From positions 1-6,166 of the forward strand of contig URZB01000098.1 of NCBI GenBank assembly GCA_900552295.1: 6,166 bases of DNA, in the 5' to 3' direction. Source of the DNA: an uncultured Collinsella sp. (GTDB taxonomy: Bacteria; Actinomycetota; Coriobacteriia; Coriobacteriales; Coriobacteriaceae). The notes under the pieces are model-generated. The model was given only the letters and a program-made list of their open reading frames with translations, searched no databases and was not told where the DNA came from. Position numbers and translations under genes: made by a program. Of this stretch, positions 6,013-6,166 are shown in pieces (position 1 is the stretch's first letter; every line of letters begins with the position of its first letter).

Positions 6013-6024
6013 TTGTTCAAACAA
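6013..6024. promoter_or_regulatory. Operator O4 (TreR-like site over the right-edge promoter)
   Basis: TTGTTCAAACAA matches the local consensus at 11 of 12, with perfect TTGTT/AACAA half-sites. The candidate -35 TTCAAA (6016-6021) lies inside it, exactly as at O2. Confidence 0.68.
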
Positions 6025-6044
6025 CTAGCCAAATAGCGTATCGT
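6016..6044 (+). promoter_or_regulatory. Promoter of a gene beyond the right edge
   Basis: TTCAAA (6016-6021), 17-bp spacer, TATCGT (6039-6044). This copies the repressor promoter: both share AAACAACT followed by TATCGT. Transcription would start near 6051 and run rightwards out of the window. Confidence 0.5.
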
Positions 6045-6050
6045 ACAAAT

Positions 6051-6123
6051 CAGCAAAAGGGGCAAAGTCCCCGAGCCAATCTCCGAAGGCGGCGGCAAAG
6101 GGTGCCGCCACGGTGTGAAAGGG
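6051..6123 (+). other. Truncated 5' leader of the right-edge gene, two small hairpins
   Basis: No open frame starts here. The leader can form GGGG/CCCC (6059-6062 with 6069-6072) and the perfect GGCGGC/GCCGCC stem (6091-6096 with 6104-6109, loop AAAGGGT). It ends in GAAAGGG (6117-6123), much like the AAAGGGG ribosome binding site of the gene at 244-1149, so the start codon probably lay a few bases beyond the cut. I do not recognise a known riboswitch class in it. Confidence 0.4.
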
Positions 6124-6166
6124 CTGTCTCTTATACACATCTCCGAGCCCACGAGACGGAGCTACA
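6124..6166 (-). other. Nextera read-2 adapter complement plus index start (technical sequence)
   Basis: Bases 6124-6142 are the mosaic end complement CTGTCTCTTATACACATCT, 6143-6157 are CCGAGCCCACGAGAC, and the last nine bases GGAGCTACA fit an 8-base i7 index (GGAGCTAC) plus the first base of the P7 adapter. Not genomic. Confidence 0.98.

Noticed and set aside
6051..6123. A known riboswitch (cobalamin, glycine, c-di-GMP or FMN class) in the right-edge leader
   Set aside because: Fragments such as CCGAAGG and GCCGCCACGGTG recall conserved cores, but the required helices and sequence order do not line up, and repressor control already explains the context.
1..6166. CRISPR arrays, insertion sequences, phage or toxin-antitoxin genes
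   Set aside because: No regularly spaced repeats, transposase, integrase or paired small genes are visible. The only transposon sequence is the Tn5 mosaic end of the library adapters.

Overview
The window is a 6.1-kb piece of GC-rich chromosome flanked by sequencing adapter. Bases 1-33 are the Nextera (Tn5) read-1 adapter, and 6124-6166 are the read-2 adapter complement running into what looks like an i7 index, so genomic DNA is about 34-6123. Gene content, compact layout and protein similarity recalled from memory suggest an actinobacterial gut commensal, probably Coriobacteriia and Collinsella-like. This assignment is inferred, not proven.

Left part (34-1149): a truncated tRNA-like 3' end on the + strand and a complete tRNA-Gln(UUG) on the - strand converge on a shared hairpin terminator. 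Next, on the - strand, is a cytoplasmic protein with two peptidoglycan-binding domains. Its C-terminal half looks like a shortened, dead amidase domain. The arrangement recalls CwlM, the regulator of peptidoglycan precursor synthesis in mycobacteria.

Middle part (1288-4877, - strand): a trans-polyprenyl diphosphate synthase of the GGPP synthase family, and upstream of it a large alpha-glucoside-type PTS permease. The permease has EIIC and EIIB domains of the GlvC/MalP family and carries a complete HAD-IIB phosphatase fused at its C terminus. All motifs needed for phosphotransfer and for phosphatase activity are present, so one polypeptide may import, phosphorylate and dephosphorylate a sugar, or act on a related sugar phosphate.

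Right part (4878-6123): a TreR-like GntR/UTRA repressor gene is divergent from the PTS gene. I find four copies of a 12-bp palindrome close to TTGTTTAAACAA: one at the PTS promoter, one at the repressor's own promoter, and two in front of a gene just beyond the right edge. At the repressor promoter and at the right-edge promoter the -35 hexamer lies inside the palindrome and is followed 16-17 bp later by the same TATCGT -10 box. The picture is a small alpha-glucoside (trehalose- or maltose-like) utilisation regulon controlled by a sugar-phosphate-sensing repressor. The right-edge gene, probably the catabolic enzyme, is cut off about where its ribosome binding site begins.
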